Notes under the pieces: model-generated | The model's database searches: none | What the model was told of the DNA's origin: nothing | The model's input: only the letters and a program-made list of their open reading frames with translations | Shown here: positions 1-5,955 of the stretch, in pieces | How positions within the stretch are numbered: the first letter of the stretch is position 1 | Layout of the letters: the number at the start of each line of letters is the position of its first letter | Made by a program: the position numbers and the translations under genes | Source: Gammaproteobacteria bacterium | GTDB lineage: Bacteria > Pseudomonadota > Gammaproteobacteria > Enterobacterales > Alteromonadaceae | Reading direction: 5' to 3' | Assembly: GCA_027484495.1 (NCBI GenBank) | Contig: JAIXSW010000498.1 | Coordinates: 1-7,835, forward strand | Length of the DNA: 7,835 bases

Positions 1-13
1 AGTCGGTGGTCAT
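1..13 (-). CDS. Start of a further gene, cut by the window edge
   Basis: Only the first four codons are visible, reading Met-Thr-Thr-Asp before the window ends. The ATG shares an ATGA overlap with the stop codon of the kynureninase-like gene. An AGGA ribosome binding site sits at 21-24, seven bases upstream of this ATG, inside the end of the upstream gene. Overlap plus a well-spaced ribosome binding site support a real, translationally coupled gene in the same operon. The product cannot be named. A tryptophan or kynurenine pathway enzyme, such as a tryptophan 2,3-dioxygenase family protein, would fit the neighbour, but that is a guess from context only. Confidence 0.55.
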
Positions 14-1182
14 GACTGAATCCTGGTCAGGCAGCTTAAGTTAATATCTTCCACCTGATGATAAAGCGCAAAACCAAAGCGCAAACGATCGCCGCGATAA
101 TCGGTTTCGATCTGGTTTTGCTTCAACAAAGCCGATAATTCAGCCACTGCGCTGGCATCCGGTCCACGAAATGTGAAGAAATGCCCATGCTCAGCTAAAT
201 CTTCAACCAATAAATGCGCCCGGTTTAACCAAGGGTGCTGCAACGCATCCAGTACCTGCAAAAAAGTTTGCTGCAGCTGCTGTACATGTTGATGAATGGC
301 ACTGACCGTCAGACCATCCGCGGCTAATAACTCCAGCACAGCCTGCAACCGGTATAGCGCCGTCAAATCCATCGTGGCGCCGGCAAATTGATAACCGTCT
401 GCAGCATATCCAACTTGCTGGCTTTTCACGCCTGCCAGGGCGCCAAACTCAGCAAACCAGCCGGTATAGACTGGCCTGAAGGCGTTACCTGTTGGCACCA
501 GCATAAAACAACAACCTTCGCCGCCCTGCGCATATTTATAAGCTCCGGCCAGATAAAAAACCCGGCCTTCCAACGCACAGAGATCGGTCGGCAATGCCAT
601 AAAGCCGTGATAGCCGTCAATCGCGATTGTCGCCTGACACTGATGCTCTAGCTGTGTCACCAAACCAGTCAGGTCAGTAACGACGACGCCTGAGTTAAAA
701 AATACCTGACTGAAAAATACCAAATCCGGTTGCAGTGCCGTGGCCGCATCGACGAAACGCTGAGGAAAAGTGGCATAAGGCTCAGTCGGCACTTTCACGA
801 CCTGCACCCGCGGGTCCTCCATCAACCGGTTTATCTGACGGGAAAACGAATGAAATTCACTGTCTGTCGTCAATACTTTAAACCCGGCAGACCAGTCAAA
901 GCAGCTGAGCAACCGAAACAACAGCTCGTGTGTATTGGGTGCAAACACCAGCTGCTGTGGCTGTTTGATGTTCAATACATCGGCGATGAGCTGCTGCACC
1001 CGCGGGACTTTCTGGCCAAACATCATGTCCCATTTATCATCGACTAGCGCAGCGGTATCATCCCAATACTGCAACATGGCGTCTCGCGTGACGTCAGGCC
1101 AATAGTGGTGAGAATGACAGGCATAATGCTGAGTATTTGGGTGAGCGGCGAGAAAGCGCTGATAGTATTTTTTGTAATTCAT
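10..1182 (-). CDS. Kynureninase-like PLP-dependent enzyme (fold type I, class V)
   Basis: This 390-residue protein resembles kynureninases, cytosolic PLP enzymes that cleave kynurenine or 3-hydroxykynurenine to (hydroxy)anthranilate and alanine. Visible hallmarks, in order, are: a PNTHE segment at 82-86 where the PLP phosphate-binding loop is expected; Asp189 in AIDGYHG for the pyridine nitrogen; the YKY motif at 215-217 with Lys216 as the Schiff-base lysine; a GWF at 241-243 like the kynureninase GWFGH region; and DYR...LRFGFALY at 361-374, where Arg368 matches the carboxylate-binding arginine of bacterial kynureninase. Two things are unlike true kynureninases. The N-terminal DGNSLG-type motif is replaced by HSHHYWPD at 23-30, and the protein is somewhat short. 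The substrate may therefore differ, and a related beta-lyase, desulfurase or aminotransferase role is possible. The start has a GGAG six bases upstream. The gene follows the hflC terminator, so it is probably its own unit with the next gene. Family assignment is firm; the reaction is uncertain. Confidence 0.82.
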   Translation of the reverse strand: MNYKKYYQRFLAAHPNTQHYACHSHHYWPDVTRDAMLQYWDDTAALVDDKWDMMFGQKVPRVQQLIADVLNIKQPQQLVFAPNTHELLFRLLSCFDWSAGFKVLTTDSEFHSFSRQINRLMEDPRVQVVKVPTEPYATFPQRFVDAATALQPDLVFFSQVFFNSGVVVTDLTGLVTQLEHQCQATIAIDGYHGFMALPTDLCALEGRVFYLAGAYKYAQGGEGCCFMLVPTGNAFRPVYTGWFAEFGALAGVKSQQVGYAADGYQFAGATMDLTALYRLQAVLELLAADGLTVSAIHQHVQQLQQTFLQVLDALQHPWLNRAHLLVEDLAEHGHFFTFRGPDASAVAELSALLKQNQIETDYRGDRLRFGFALYHQVEDINLSCLTRIQS

Positions 1183-1221
1183 TCATCACTCCGGCAGAGC
1201 AAAATCACGGGAACTGCGCTA

Positions 1222-1251
1222 CTTAAAGCAAGACAGATTGACGCTATCCAA
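1222..1251 (-). promoter_or_regulatory. Weak candidate sigma-70 promoter for the kynureninase-like gene
   Basis: A promoter is expected between the hflC terminator and the start at 1182. The best match is TTGGAT (1246-1251), an 18-base spacer, then TTTAAG (1222-1227). It matches the -35 and -10 consensus at 3 and 4 of 6 positions, so it is weak. It would leave a leader of roughly 30-35 bases with the GGAG ribosome binding site. Location is the main support. No operator repeat was recognised nearby. Confidence 0.25.
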
Positions 1252-1255
1252 CGTT

Positions 1256-1283
1256 AAAAAAAAGGCCCGCAAGCGGGCCTTTT
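1256..1283 (-). terminator. Intrinsic terminator of the hfq-hflX-hflK-hflC operon
   Basis: Read on the minus strand, a perfect GC-rich stem GGCCCG/CGGGCC (1274-1279 with 1264-1269) closes a CTTG loop. It is extended by A-T pairs and followed by a run of eight T (1263 down to 1256). It begins about a dozen bases after the hflC stop codon. This is a textbook Rho-independent terminator and separates hflC from the kynureninase-like gene. The A-rich flank on the other side would give a shorter T run for plus-strand transcription, but no plus-strand gene needs it. Confidence 0.93.
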
Positions 1284-1295
1284 CCGGCAATCAAC

Positions 1296-2174
1296 TCAGT
1301 TGCCTGACATTGACTGCATATGCTTGAAGAACTCGTTATCCGGCTGGATAACCATCACGTCTGATTTATTCTGGAAGCTGTTACGGTAAGCTTCCATGCT
1401 TCGGACGAAGCTGAAGAAATCGGCGTTTTTACTGTAAGCATCGGCATATGTCTTCGCAGCTTCGGCATCACCTTCACCTTTAGTGGTGCGGGCGTTACGT
1501 TCAGCATCGGCCACCATAATGGTGACTTTAGCATCCACATCAGAACGCAGTACTTCGGCTTTTTCCATGCCGCGGGCCCGGTGTTCTTTGGCCACAGCAG
1601 TTCGTTCAGCACGCATCCGCTGGAAGATGTTGTTACTGATCTCATCTGGCAGGTTAATTTTCTTCACCCGCACGTCAACGATCTCAATACCAAGCTCATC
1701 AGAACCTTTAGAAGCCTGCGCCATCGCACTGACCATCAGTTCAGAGCGCTCGCCAGAAACGATTTGCTGAATAGTACGGGTACCAAATTCAGTACGCAGA
1801 CCGTTGTTAATATATTGTTTTAACAAGTTTTCAGCACGTTCAGTCCGACCGCCGGTTGCTAAATAGTACTTACCGAAGTCTTTGATCTTCCACTTCACGT
1901 AGCTATCGACTAACAAGTCTTTTTTCTCTGAGGTCACAAAGCGGTCCGCAGGGTCGTCCAGCGTTTGCACTTTGGCATCGAGCTTTCGTACTGTTTCAAC
2001 CAACGGCAACTTGAAATGCAGTCCTGGCTCAAATACACGGATAGAGCCTTCAGCGGTCCGCTGAATTTTACTGAATTGGAACACAATGCCACGTTCACCT
2101 TCCTGTACCACAAACACAGAAGACGTCGCGACAAACACACCCACAGCAATAAGGCCTAACAGGAAATTTTTCAT
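1296..2174 (-). CDS. hflC: HflC, SPFH-domain modulator of FtsH protease
   Basis: HflC pairs with HflK in the inner membrane, with most of its mass in the periplasm. The two form a cage that holds FtsH and limits its access to membrane substrates. The 292-residue protein has an N-terminal membrane anchor at about 4-23, then the SPFH/band 7 domain starting at VQEGERGIVFQF (23-34), with family-typical stretches ADRFVTSEKKDLLVDSY (76-92) and LGIEIVDVRVKKINLP (161-176). A charged, Ala/Glu-rich helical region (about 187-250) includes RMRAER and TKGEGDAEAAK. The C-terminal FFSFVRSMEAYRNSF (253-267) is also conserved. It is about 40 residues shorter than E. coli HflC (334). The difference is one missing internal insertion near 152-160, not a truncation. 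A GAGG lies seven bases before the ATG inside the end of hflK, and the gap to hflK is only three bases. Confidence 0.97.
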   Translation of the reverse strand: MKNFLLGLIAVGVFVATSSVFVVQEGERGIVFQFSKIQRTAEGSIRVFEPGLHFKLPLVETVRKLDAKVQTLDDPADRFVTSEKKDLLVDSYVKWKIKDFGKYYLATGGRTERAENLLKQYINNGLRTEFGTRTIQQIVSGERSELMVSAMAQASKGSDELGIEIVDVRVKKINLPDEISNNIFQRMRAERTAVAKEHRARGMEKAEVLRSDVDAKVTIMVADAERNARTTKGEGDAEAAKTYADAYSKNADFFSFVRSMEAYRNSFQNKSDVMVIQPDNEFFKHMQSMSGN

Positions 2175-2177
2175 GTC

Positions 2178-3335
2178 TTAACCTCTCCCTGTCCGACCGC
2201 TATCAGACCGTGGCGTCGACGTGCGAGCATCCACAGGCCGATTTTCAGGTAACTGCAACCGTGGCTCAGCAGACTGTGGCTGCGTTACTGCACCAGAGTT
2301 AGATTGATTAATCATTTTATCCAATGGGATATACATCATGTTATTGCCGTTTTTCACATCGACCAGCACTTTAGACGTGTTGGCGTACACTTGTTCCATG
2401 GTCTCGATGTAGAGCCGTTTGCGTGTCACTTCTGGTGCTGCCAGATATTCAGGCAGTAACTTCTGGAACCGGGCCACTTCACCTTGCGCTTTTAACAAGG
2501 TTTGTTGTTTGTAAGCTTTCGCTTCCTGCTCCATCCGATAAACCTGGCCACTGGCTCTGGGTTCAATTTCACGGGCATAAGCTTCGGCTTCACGAATGAA
2601 ACGTTGCTCGTCTTCCTGTGCAGCAATTGCATCGTCAAAAGCAGCTTTTACTTCTTCCGGCGGTCGCGCATCACGGAAGTTCACATCAACAATCTGCAAA
2701 CCGAGATTGTATGGCTTGATGATGTTTTCCAGCTCGACACGGGTATTTTGGCGAATCAACTCACGGCCTTTCGTCAGCACGTCATCCATGATGGAATGAC
2801 CAACCACATAACGTAGCGCTGCATCCGTCGCCTGTAGCAGACTGCTATCCGGGTCAACGACTGCAAACTTGTATGCCCGTGCATCTTCGATTCGGTACTG
2901 AACTTCAAACGTCACACGGACCAGGTTCTGATCCTGTGTCAGCATAAAGCCGTCAGTTTTCAGTGTCTCAACGCTCGACACATCCACTGGTAACACCCGG
3001 TCGATGAAAGTTGGCTTCCAGTTAATACCTGGATTCACCTCGCCATGGTATTGGCCAAGGCGCAAAACCACACCGCGTTCAGATTCTTTGATCGTGTAGA
3101 TACCGCTGGCCAACCAGCCTAACAACGCCAGCACCAAGACTAGCGTGATTATTGCTGAGCTACCGCCGCCGCCTGCGCTGCTGGCACCACCGGAACCACC
3201 ACCGCCGAAGATACCACCAAGCTTTTTGCTCAGATTCCGGAATACTTCGTCCATATCTGGTGGGCCCTGATTGCGCCCTCCCTGATTCCAGGGATCATTA
3301 TTCTTGCCGTTATTACCCGGCTCGTTCCAAGCCAT
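2178..3335 (-). CDS. hflK: HflK, SPFH-domain modulator of FtsH protease
   Basis: HflK is the partner of HflC in the complex that surrounds FtsH in the inner membrane. The 385-residue protein starts with a cytoplasmic tail rich in Asn, Gly and Pro (MAWNEPGNNG...). A Gly/Ser-rich linker at 40-60 (GGIFGGGGSGG and following) and a single membrane segment at about 61-80 come next. The SPFH domain begins at IKESERGVVLRLGQY (82-96). Conserved stretches include NPGINWKPTF (101-110), LQIVDVNFRDARPPEEV (213-229) and a long Ala/Glu/Gln helical region (230-295). Near the C-terminus is MMYIPLDKM (333-341), then a polar, probably disordered tail. Length is a little below the 419 of E. coli HflK. The ATG has GGAG six bases upstream. 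It is 49 bases after hflX and three bases before hflC, as in the classical hflA operon. Confidence 0.97.
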   Translation of the reverse strand: MAWNEPGNNGKNNDPWNQGGRNQGPPDMDEVFRNLSKKLGGIFGGGGSGGASSAGGGGSSAIITLVLVLALLGWLASGIYTIKESERGVVLRLGQYHGEVNPGINWKPTFIDRVLPVDVSSVETLKTDGFMLTQDQNLVRVTFEVQYRIEDARAYKFAVVDPDSSLLQATDAALRYVVGHSIMDDVLTKGRELIRQNTRVELENIIKPYNLGLQIVDVNFRDARPPEEVKAAFDDAIAAQEDEQRFIREAEAYAREIEPRASGQVYRMEQEAKAYKQQTLLKAQGEVARFQKLLPEYLAAPEVTRKRLYIETMEQVYANTSKVLVDVKNGNNMMYIPLDKMINQSNSGAVTQPQSAEPRLQLPENRPVDARTSTPRSDSGRTGRG

Positions 3336-3370
3336 ACGTTACTCCGTGTTGCTTCAGAAGGTTAAAAGTT

Positions 3371-3379
3371 ACTATATCA
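3371..3379 (-). promoter_or_regulatory. Possible extended -10 promoter element before hflK
   Basis: The 49-base gap between hflX and hflK contains TGATATAGT on the minus strand. This matches the extended -10 pattern TGn-TATAAT with one mismatch (TATAGT at 3371-3376). No good -35 box lies at the usual distance, although extended -10 promoters can work without one. It would start transcription just inside the gap and give hflKC some expression independent of hflX. The support is one short motif. Confidence 0.25.
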
Positions 3380-3384
3380 AAATC

Positions 3385-4668
3385 TTAAGTCGTCAGGACA
3401 CAGCTTTGTAACAGAGCCTGACTTTGTTTGTTCAGTCTTTCCCATAACGCCAGAGACAACTGGATATGCAGCAAACAGTTGCCGTCTTCATCAAACAACT
3501 CTTGCCGCACGCAGCCTGCGTCATGCAACTTCGCCCGCCAGTTTAATGCGTCAGGTGGCAGTCGTAACTGCATAGTCAGATATCGGTCTGATAATCTGGC
3601 CACGATAGCACGGGAAAGCAAATCCAGCCCCACGCCATTTTGTGCCGAAATATAAACGGCTTGTGGCACACCATATTCATCATATTCAATGCGCGGTTCT
3701 TGCTCTGCCCGGTCAATTTTGTTGTAAACCCGCAGCTGCGGCAAATCATCGGCTTCGATTTCATGCAACACATGCTGGACCTGAGCAATATTGTCTTCCA
3801 GCCTGGGGTCGGACACATCAATCACATGCAGCTGTAAATCCGCTTCGCGGGTTTCCTGCAACGTCGATTTAAATGCCGCTACCAGATCATGGGGCAGATG
3901 ACGGATAAAACCAACGGTGTCCGCAAAAATCAATGCACCAAAGTCTGGAAAACGCACTTGCCGCAATGTGGGATCCAAGGTCGCAAACAGCTGATCCGCG
4001 GCATAAACGTCAGCCTGTGTCAGCTTGTTAAACAATGTCGATTTGCCGGCGTTGGTGTAACCTACCAATGACACAACCGGCACTTCAGCACGTTGACGGG
4101 CTTTGCGGCCAGTTTCACGCTGACGACTGACCTTATCAAGACGCTGCATCAGTGCACTGATACGGTCCCGTAACAAGCGTCGATCAGTTTCCAGTGCGGT
4201 CTCACCTGGTCCACGCAAGCCAATACCGCCTTTTTGCCGCTCATTATCAAAACCGCGGATTAAACGGGACGCAAGATGTTTTAACTGCGCCAGCTCCACC
4301 TGAAGTTTCCCTTCGAAACTGCGGGCACGCTGAGCAAAAATATCGAGGATCAAGGTGGTGCGATCGATGACTTTGCATTGGCAAAGCCGTTCAAGATTGC
4401 GGGTCTGTGCGGGAGACAAGCTGTGATTAAAGATAATCACGTCTGCAGAATACTGCTGAACTGCAGCCGCAATTTCTTCGGCTTTACCGCTGCCAACAAA
4501 CAAGCGTGCGTCTATGGTCTGACGCGGGCCTGTTACAACTGCAGCAGCGTGTACGCCTGCGGACGAAACCAGCATCCGCAGTTCATCAAGATCTTCCCGC
4601 GCATGTTCCTGCGGAAAGGTGATATGGACAAGGATCGCTTGTTCAGCCGGCTGATGAAGGTCAAACAA
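3385..4668 (-). CDS. hflX: HflX, ribosome-associated GTPase
   Basis: HflX is a cytosolic GTPase of the Obg-HflX group that binds the 50S subunit and splits stalled ribosomes, notably after heat stress. The 427-residue protein has the N-terminal HflX domain, with VGSGKAEEI (58-66) and LSPAQTRNLERLC (84-96), then a helical linker with ERQKGGIGLRGPGET (143-157). The GTPase domain shows G1 GYTNAGKS (203-210), G3 DTVGF (250-254), G4 NKID (316-319) and SA of G5 (341-342). Length equals that of E. coli (426). In the very conserved GPGETQLETDRR motif, the Gln is Ala158 here. The start is a TTG at 4666-4668, not ATG. The only in-frame upstream stop is that of hfq, six codons away, and no ATG or GTG lies between. 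AGGA nine bases upstream and the MFD...EQA.LVHI match to E. coli support this start. hfq is 15 bases upstream. Confidence 0.96.
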   Translation of the reverse strand: MFDLHQPAEQAILVHITFPQEHAREDLDELRMLVSSAGVHAAAVVTGPRQTIDARLFVGSGKAEEIAAAVQQYSADVIIFNHSLSPAQTRNLERLCQCKVIDRTTLILDIFAQRARSFEGKLQVELAQLKHLASRLIRGFDNERQKGGIGLRGPGETALETDRRLLRDRISALMQRLDKVSRQRETGRKARQRAEVPVVSLVGYTNAGKSTLFNKLTQADVYAADQLFATLDPTLRQVRFPDFGALIFADTVGFIRHLPHDLVAAFKSTLQETREADLQLHVIDVSDPRLEDNIAQVQHVLHEIEADDLPQLRVYNKIDRAEQEPRIEYDEYGVPQAVYISAQNGVGLDLLSRAIVARLSDRYLTMQLRLPPDALNWRAKLHDAGCVRQELFDEDGNCLLHIQLSLALWERLNKQSQALLQSCVLTT

Positions 4669-4677
4669 GCAATATAG

Positions 4678-4681
4678 TCCT
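4678..4681 (-). promoter_or_regulatory. Ribosome binding site that fixes the TTG start of hflX
   Basis: AGGA lies nine bases before the TTG of hflX, in the 15-base gap after hfq. The hflX frame is closed upstream by the hfq stop codon, and no ATG or GTG is available in that interval, so this site and the TTG are the best initiation pair. The hfq stop is close enough for ribosomes finishing hfq to help start hflX. Confidence 0.7.
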
Positions 4682-4683
4682 GA

Positions 4684-4941
4684 TTACTCTTCCAGCTCGT
4701 CGTCACCAGAGCCACTGCCGTGCGTGGTCATAGTGTTTACCGCACGTGCCGGGACTACGGTTGAAATCGCATGCTTATAGACCATCTGGCTTACGGTGTT
4801 CTTCAGCAGAATGACAAACTGGTCAAATGACTCAATCTGGCCTTGCAGCTTAATCCCATTTACAAGGTAAATGGACACAGGAATACGTTCCCGCCGTAAA
4901 GTGTTTAAAAATGGGTCTTGTAAAGATTGGCCCTTTGCCAT
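4684..4941 (-). CDS. hfq: RNA chaperone Hfq
   Basis: Hfq is a hexameric Sm-like protein that pairs small RNAs with target mRNAs and affects their translation and decay. The 85-residue protein is almost identical to E. coli Hfq through residue 65. It keeps proximal-face residues Gln8, Phe42 and the YKH of Sm2 (55-57), the rim arginines Arg16, Arg17 and Arg19, and the distal-face Tyr25 and Lys31. The Sm1 region runs from about 22 to 48 and Sm2 from about 50 to 65. The C-terminal tail is only about 20 residues (37 in E. coli) and ends in an acidic DDELEE after a Gly/Ser stretch. AGGA is nine bases before the ATG. It follows miaA after 93 bases that hold a likely heat-shock promoter, and it precedes hflX by 15 bases. 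Confidence 0.99.
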   Translation of the reverse strand: MAKGQSLQDPFLNTLRRERIPVSIYLVNGIKLQGQIESFDQFVILLKNTVSQMVYKHAISTVVPARAVNTMTTHGSGSGDDELEE

Positions 4942-4977
4942 TTGCCGCTTTCCTTTTTCTTTGTTCTGATTCTTGAT
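4942..4977 (-). promoter_or_regulatory. A-rich hfq leader with possible Hfq autoregulatory site
   Basis: The leader between the candidate heat-shock promoter and the hfq start is rich in A and G. At 4953-4961 it holds three consecutive A-R-N triplets (AAG, AAA, AAG), the pattern bound by the distal face of Hfq. The last triplet overlaps the AGGA ribosome binding site (4951-4954). In E. coli, Hfq represses its own translation by binding its mRNA leader. A similar control here is an inference from these motifs; an A-rich leader can also simply be a good translation enhancer. Confidence 0.35.
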
Positions 4978-5003
4978 ATATGGATTATTATATTATTTTC
5001 AAG
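4978..5003 (-). promoter_or_regulatory. Likely sigma-32 heat-shock promoter of hfq
   Basis: On the minus strand, CTTGAAA (4997-5003), a 12-base spacer and TCCATAT (4978-4984) match the sigma-32 consensus CTTGAAA / CCCATNT. The -35 is perfect, the -10 has one mismatch, and the spacer is within the accepted range. Transcription would start near 4971, about 30 bases before the hfq ATG. Sigma-32 promoters have been reported in the E. coli mutL-miaA-hfq region, which makes the match more credible. The same stretch also contains an exact TATAAT at 4987-4992 without a good -35, so housekeeping transcription may overlap. Confidence 0.6.
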
Positions 5004-5034
5004 TCGTTAAATAACGCTTTTTTTCTTCACTAAT

Positions 5035-5955
5035 TTAGCGTAGCGAAGTTAAAACAGCTTGCAAGTTTTCTTGCTGGGTTAAATCAGCATTTAACCAGCT
5101 TAAATTCTGCCAGCTGCGAAGCCATGTCAGCTGGCGTTTTGCCAGTTGTCTCGTTGCGGCAACACCACGATACACCATCTCGTCATAAGGCACTAGCCCG
5201 TCCAGATAGTCCCACATCTGCCTATAGCCCACACAACGTATAGATGGCAAATCAGGATGCAGATCAGTACGTTGTTTTAAAAGTCGTACTTCCTGCTCAA
5301 AACCTTGTGCCAGCATCTGTTCAAACCGTAGTGCAATGCGCCGGTGCAGTTCGGCCCGCTCGGTCGGCGCGATAGCAAATTGACAGACCGGATATGGAAA
5401 AGGTTCACCTTTTTCTGCCGTCAATTCAGTCAGACTGCGTCCGGTCAGACGATAAACTTCCAAAGCGCGATTGATCCGCTGCGGGTCATTTGGATGAATT
5501 CGCTCGGCTGAAACCGGGTCCACCTGTGCCAACTGCCGGTGCAGTGCCGCCCAGCCTTGCACAGCGGCTTCCGCTTCAATCTGCGCACGAATTTCCGAGC
5601 AAGCCTCCGGCAATGGCGAGATGCCTTCCAGTAACGCTTTGAAATACAACATCGTGCCACCAACCAATAATGGCATTGCGCCGCGTTGTTGTATATCAGC
5701 AATAAGTCGCAACGCGTCTGTGCGAAAATCTGCCGCCGAATAAGCCTGCGCCGGATCGAGAATATCAATCAGGTGATGCGGCACTGCTGCCAGCTCCGCC
5801 GCGTTCGGTTTCGCGGTGCCAATGTCCATGCCCCGGTAAATCAGTGCACTGTCGACGCTGATAATCTCTACCGGCTGCTGTTCAGCCAGTGCCAGCGCTA
5901 ACGCAGTTTTACCGGAGGCCGTTGGCCCCATCAAAAACACGACCGGCGCAGTCAT
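5035..5955 (-). CDS. miaA: MiaA, tRNA dimethylallyltransferase
   Basis: MiaA transfers a dimethylallyl group from dimethylallyl diphosphate to N6 of A37 in tRNAs that read codons starting with U, giving i6A37. MiaB later thiomethylates this base. The 306-residue protein (E. coli 316) has the P-loop GPTASGKT (10-17), the DSALIYRGMDIGTAKPN signature (35-51) with catalytic Asp35, AYSAADF (71-77), and VGGTMLYFKALLEG (98-111) with Thr101. Also present are IHPNDPQRINRALEV (153-167), SIRCVGYRQMW (238-248) and TRQLAKRQLTWLR (268-280). Nothing is missing. The ATG overlaps the mutL stop as ATGA and has AGGAG eight bases upstream, so the two are likely coupled. hfq follows after 93 bases. Confidence 0.98.
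   Translation of the reverse strand: MTAPVVFLMGPTASGKTALALALAEQQPVEIISVDSALIYRGMDIGTAKPNAAELAAVPHHLIDILDPAQAYSAADFRTDALRLIADIQQRGAMPLLVGGTMLYFKALLEGISPLPEACSEIRAQIEAEAAVQGWAALHRQLAQVDPVSAERIHPNDPQRINRALEVYRLTGRSLTELTAEKGEPFPYPVCQFAIAPTERAELHRRIALRFEQMLAQGFEQEVRLLKQRTDLHPDLPSIRCVGYRQMWDYLDGLVPYDEMVYRGVAATRQLAKRQLTWLRSWQNLSWLNADLTQQENLQAVLTSLR

Noticed and set aside
388..651. Open frames on the plus strand within the kynureninase-like gene
   Set aside because: They lie opposite a protein with recognisable family motifs, have no family resemblance that I can see, and are explained as frame shadows.
1296..2174. HflC considered truncated because it is about 40 residues shorter than in E. coli
   Set aside because: Both ends align with the E. 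coli protein; the difference is a single internal insertion absent here, so the gene is intact.
2502..2816. Plus-strand open frame of about 104 codons opposite hflK
   Set aside because: It overlaps the conserved SPFH coding region and has no convincing domain. Treated as a shadow.
4384..4396. CTTGAA on the minus strand inside hflX as a second sigma-32 promoter
   Set aside because: The -35-like box is incomplete and no CCCATNT-like box follows at an acceptable distance.
5005..5024. Inverted repeat CGTTA-AA-TAACG followed by seven T on the plus strand, in the miaA-hfq gap
   Set aside because: The stem is at most 4-5 AT-rich pairs with almost no loop, and no plus-strand gene ends here. Too weak to call a terminator.
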